The notes below the pieces were generated by a model. The model worked only from the letters and a program-made list of their open reading frames with translations. It was not told where the DNA came from and made no database searches. Source: Candidatus Sumerlaeota bacterium (GTDB lineage: Bacteria; Sumerlaeota; Sumerlaeia; JADFCT01). From it: a stretch of 15,688 bases of DNA. The first letter of the stretch is position 1. Every line of letters begins with the position of its first letter. Made by a program: the position numbers and the translations under genes. Positions 14,001 to 15,688 of this stretch are shown here, piece after piece. Location of the stretch: contig JAPLSP010000261.1 in NCBI GenBank assembly GCA_026398575.1, positions 1-15,688 of the forward strand, read 5' to 3'.

Positions 14001-15627
14001 GTGTCCTCAGCAAACGCGCCCGTTTTTCGCCGGACTGCTTGCCGAGCGCATCGAGAATCGGCGCCGAGCCTTTGTCCTTGTCCGCATCTTGCGCCGCTGC
14101 GGCGCCAATCGCTTTTTGAGCCGCCGCGACTTCGGCCTTGTCGTTGGCCGCCAGCGCCAGCGCGATCAAGCCGGGAATGTCCTGTTCTGTGGCTGTCTTC
14201 CCCAGCGCTTTGAGAGCGGCCAGGCGAATGGGAGCTTCCTTGGCGGAGGCTTGTTCCATCAATTCCTTGACGTGGGCTTTATCCCGGCGCTCGGCGAGGA
14301 CATCAATCAGGGCCATCCGCGCCGCTTCCGGGACGCTGCGCAACGATTGCGCGATCACGCCCAGAACCGCTTCGCCCGGGATGCGCATCAGGGCTTGCTG
14401 AATCGCCTGGATTTCATCCGGCTGATCCGCGCGCATCGAAGCGATCAGGCTGGAAGCCGCCTGATTCCCGTCCAACTTTGCGGCAGAGGCTATGGCCGTC
14501 AGCCGCACCGATTTCTCCTTGTCTATCAGATTCTTCACGATGGCGGGCAATGCGGTCTTGTCGCCACGGCGGGCCAGCAACGACAGCATCGCCACCCGCT
14601 TATCCCCTGCGGCCTGCTCCATCATCGCGATCAGCTTATTCGTAACTTCAACGCCCGGAATTGAGACCGCGAGCTCCAGAGCGCGCCCGCGCAATTGCGC
14701 ATTGGGGCTGTCTATGGCTGCTGCGATTTCCGGCAATGCGCGGTCGCCCAGCATCTTCACGAGTTCACTGAAGGCGGCGCACTGAACGGCTGCGTCCTTC
14801 GGATCGGTTCGCGATTTCATCAGTTCGCGGCAGATTTTCTCCCCCTCGTCGCGTTTGCCTTTCTCCGCCAGGCGCCCGGCGTAGAGAAGATAGAAGGAAG
14901 CCGCCTGGGATTTTTCATAAGGAGCCGCGGACTGGACCGCCTGGGCCAGCGCGATGCCGGCTGACGGCGTTCCCATGTTCGCCAGCGCGTACAAGGCCGC
15001 CAGCCGCGTTTCGCGATCGTTGCTTGTCAGGCTCTTGGCGATTTCCGGTTCCGCCGCTTCATAGCGCAAGTCGCCAAGCGCGTGAATGAGCGCAATGCGG
15101 TTTCTGCCTTGCGAAGAAGGCAGCGCGCTCGCGATTTCGCGCGCGGCCGCCTCGCCCCGGATCGTCAACAGCGCGCGAACCGCCGGATCGCACAGCTTTT
15201 CATCCTTGAGATACTTCGCCAGCGGCGCGACGGCTTCTTCTTTTCCCGCCATCCGCAGTTGGAACATCAGGTAGTCCTTGACGTTGGCGTCTCCGGCGGC
15301 GGCCAGCGCCTCGAGAAGCGTCTCGGCGACCATCTTGCGCCCCGCCTGTCCTTCGGCGCCGCTGACATAGTTGGCCAGCGCCGACAAGGCATAGCGCGCC
15401 TTCGTGTCATCCCCGGTTCCCAGCGGAACCAACTGCGCGCAAATCTCTTTTACCGCCCCCGCGCCCAATTTCACGATCTGCGCGCAGATTTCCTTCTGCT
15501 CCGCCGGATTCTGCGCCGGCATGCGGGTGACCAGATCCTTGACGGATTGGCTCCAGGCCGAGAGGGCAATTACGCAGAGTGCCGCAACCATCAGTATTGC
15601 TGTGCGGGAATGCTTGGATTGAGACAT
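11005..15627 (-). CDS. Secreted giant protein: HEAT repeats + (discoidin F5/8C - DUF1080) x2
   Basis: This 1540-aa protein starts with a signal peptide (about 1-27, hydrophobic AILMVAALCVIALSAWSQS). HEAT-like helical repeats follow to about residue 715, then a poly-Ser linker, discoidin/F5-8C domain 1 (about 735-870; NLALNKPV to ARYVRLNVLKN), DUF1080/3-keto-disaccharide-hydrolase-type domain 1 (about 925-1128; YNGKDLTGW to YFRNVFIREI), a Ser/Thr/Pro linker, discoidin 2 (about 1189-1320) and DUF1080 2 (about 1350-1540; FNGKDLDGW to FRNIRIKEL). The DUF1080 fold is a concanavalin-like sandwich associated with glycan breakdown, and discoidin domains bind carbohydrate, so the likely role is extracellular glycan binding or degradation. 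ATG 15627 has AGGAG 9 nt upstream; an upstream ATG at 15681 would bury the signal peptide. Gene C follows 39 bp later. Confidence 0.9.
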   Translation of the reverse strand: MSQSKHSRTAILMVAALCVIALSAWSQSVKDLVTRMPAQNPAEQKEICAQIVKLGAGAVKEICAQLVPLGTGDDTKARYALSALANYVSGAEGQAGRKMVAETLLEALAAAGDANVKDYLMFQLRMAGKEEAVAPLAKYLKDEKLCDPAVRALLTIRGEAAAREIASALPSSQGRNRIALIHALGDLRYEAAEPEIAKSLTSNDRETRLAALYALANMGTPSAGIALAQAVQSAAPYEKSQAASFYLLYAGRLAEKGKRDEGEKICRELMKSRTDPKDAAVQCAAFSELVKMLGDRALPEIAAAIDSPNAQLRGRALELAVSIPGVEVTNKLIAMMEQAAGDKRVAMLSLLARRGDKTALPAIVKNLIDKEKSVRLTAIASAAKLDGNQAASSLIASMRADQPDEIQAIQQALMRIPGEAVLGVIAQSLRSVPEAARMALIDVLAERRDKAHVKELMEQASAKEAPIRLAALKALGKTATEQDIPGLIALALAANDKAEVAAAQKAIGAAAAQDADKDKGSAPILDALGKQSGEKRARLLRTLSAVGGAKALAAVVADTSSADAAVKDAAIRTLADWPEIAAAPELIKIGATAADQAHKVLAVRGYIRLVTDSEEPAAKKVAMYKEALTQIKRPEEKRLILSALGEIKMIPSLQLAASYLDDADLKNEASMAVITIALPADKKAGLKGNEVVAALTKAAEITSNQGLKQKAKDYLRTLTGAPASSSSPSSSSVNEGGTNLALNKPVKTNVKSQGNRKPDLIVDGKISNESAWFGANWPCWLQVDLGSAQKVARARVYFFVGENRYYQYKIEVSMDGQTWKTATDASAITTPSNENGFSHSFDSVDARYVRLNVLKNSSNEAVHVREFQVFGPAGSAASATGSESVEVAQAAPAAPVETVPAVTPVGASKIEGPIAAKYEGELNAPPAGFTAQYNGKDLTGWKGLLFGPNDNPAKRQALKPDALEKEQQKADDDMRKHWSITTDGLLLFDGKGHSLATARNDYGDFEMMVDWKIQPRGDSGVYLRGSPQVQIWDPVQHKIGSGGLYNNQKNPKDALKIADKPTGEWNHFQFKMVGERVTVYLNGELVVDDTVIENYWDRSRKIFPREQIELQCHGNPVYFRNVFIREIPRTAEFDAKLKKEFETVIIPTAKPAAPKPAAPKLPTTTSSSTDTPVSSASSVSPSVSVAVELNLAKGRAVKTSVKQQANHAPESAVDGNIGNDTGWWGAAWPCWWQVDLGQAQKIDAVHINFFSDGSRYYSYKVDVSTDEQEWKTVADKSAIATPAMPQGDRLTFPAVEARYVRVNILKNSANEAVHLNEVMVYAAGTAPAPPKTLEEEIASRPPRIKPQPDAEGFIPLFNGKDLDGWVGAVKGYEVKDGAIVCIPSKGGNLYTEDEYSDFDLKFDVQITSGGNNGVGLRAPLQGDAAYGGMEIQVLDDSSPKYKSLNPYQYHGSVYGVLPCKRGFQKPLGEWNQEEIILKGTKIKIILNGETITEGDLKEASTPEPPDHKKHPGLLREKGRIGFLGHGSAEAFRNIRIKELK

Positions 15628-15688
15628 TGCAGTGAGCTCCTTTGAGAATTTATCGCTTTCGAGAGTTTTTTGGAATCGCATATCTGGG

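Overview
All credible genes in this window lie on the minus strand, so transcription runs from position 15688 toward 1. The content suggests a heterotrophic bacterium of moderate-to-high GC, from the PVC group (Planctomycetes, Lentisphaerae, Verrucomicrobia) or a similar secretome-rich candidate phylum. The signs are secreted dockerin proteins, FGE-sulfatase-fold proteins, a HEAT + discoidin + DUF1080 giant protein, a GH43-type glycosidase and an REP-associated tyrosine transposase. The phylum is inference only; no rRNA, tRNA or ribosomal-protein gene is present.

Layout in transcription order. (1) 15627-11005: secreted 1540-aa HEAT-repeat protein with a duplicated discoidin/DUF1080 module. 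(2) 10965-9652: secreted dockerin + FGE-sulfatase protein 'C', with its C-terminal end deleted. (3) 9655-9494: a 53-aa fragment resembling Avd, the accessory protein of diversity-generating retroelements (DGRs). (4) 9474-8310: an REP-associated tyrosine transposase (RAYT) gene flanked on both sides by inverted pairs of GTAG-led hairpins (REPIN-like), with a fifth hairpin inside the gene. (5) 8306-8214: an adenine-rich AAC-repeat segment that reads as a DGR template repeat (TR). (6) 8118-7179: FGE protein 'B', broken by an internal deletion. (7) 7113-7000: a long perfect palindrome. (8) 6680-4299: a secreted dockerin protein with a possible caspase/gingipain-like core and two in-frame TAG codons. 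(9) 4175-3777: FKBP-type prolyl isomerase. (10) 3549-997: FGE protein 'A' with two FGE domains. (11) 749-1: start of a GH43-like glycosidase that runs off the window.

The main result is a degenerate diversity-generating retroelement. Four FGE-fold C-termini (two in A, one each in B and C) have the hypervariable pattern of DGR variable repeats. When they are aligned by eye to the AAC-rich segment, almost all differences fall on template adenines; in B every one does, apart from a single aberrant template codon. The order target protein - avd - TR is the canonical DGR order, but no reverse transcriptase is visible. avd is cut short, and a RAYT/REPIN block occupies the space between avd and the TR. 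The system therefore looks decayed here, or dependent on a reverse transcriptase elsewhere in the genome. All target proteins carry signal peptides and dockerin domains, so the diversified binding face would be displayed outside the cell on a dockerin-bearing scaffold partner.

Several neighbouring genes are damaged (B, C, avd, and the double-TAG gene), so the region appears to be decaying while retaining a clear record of past adenine-directed mutagenesis.
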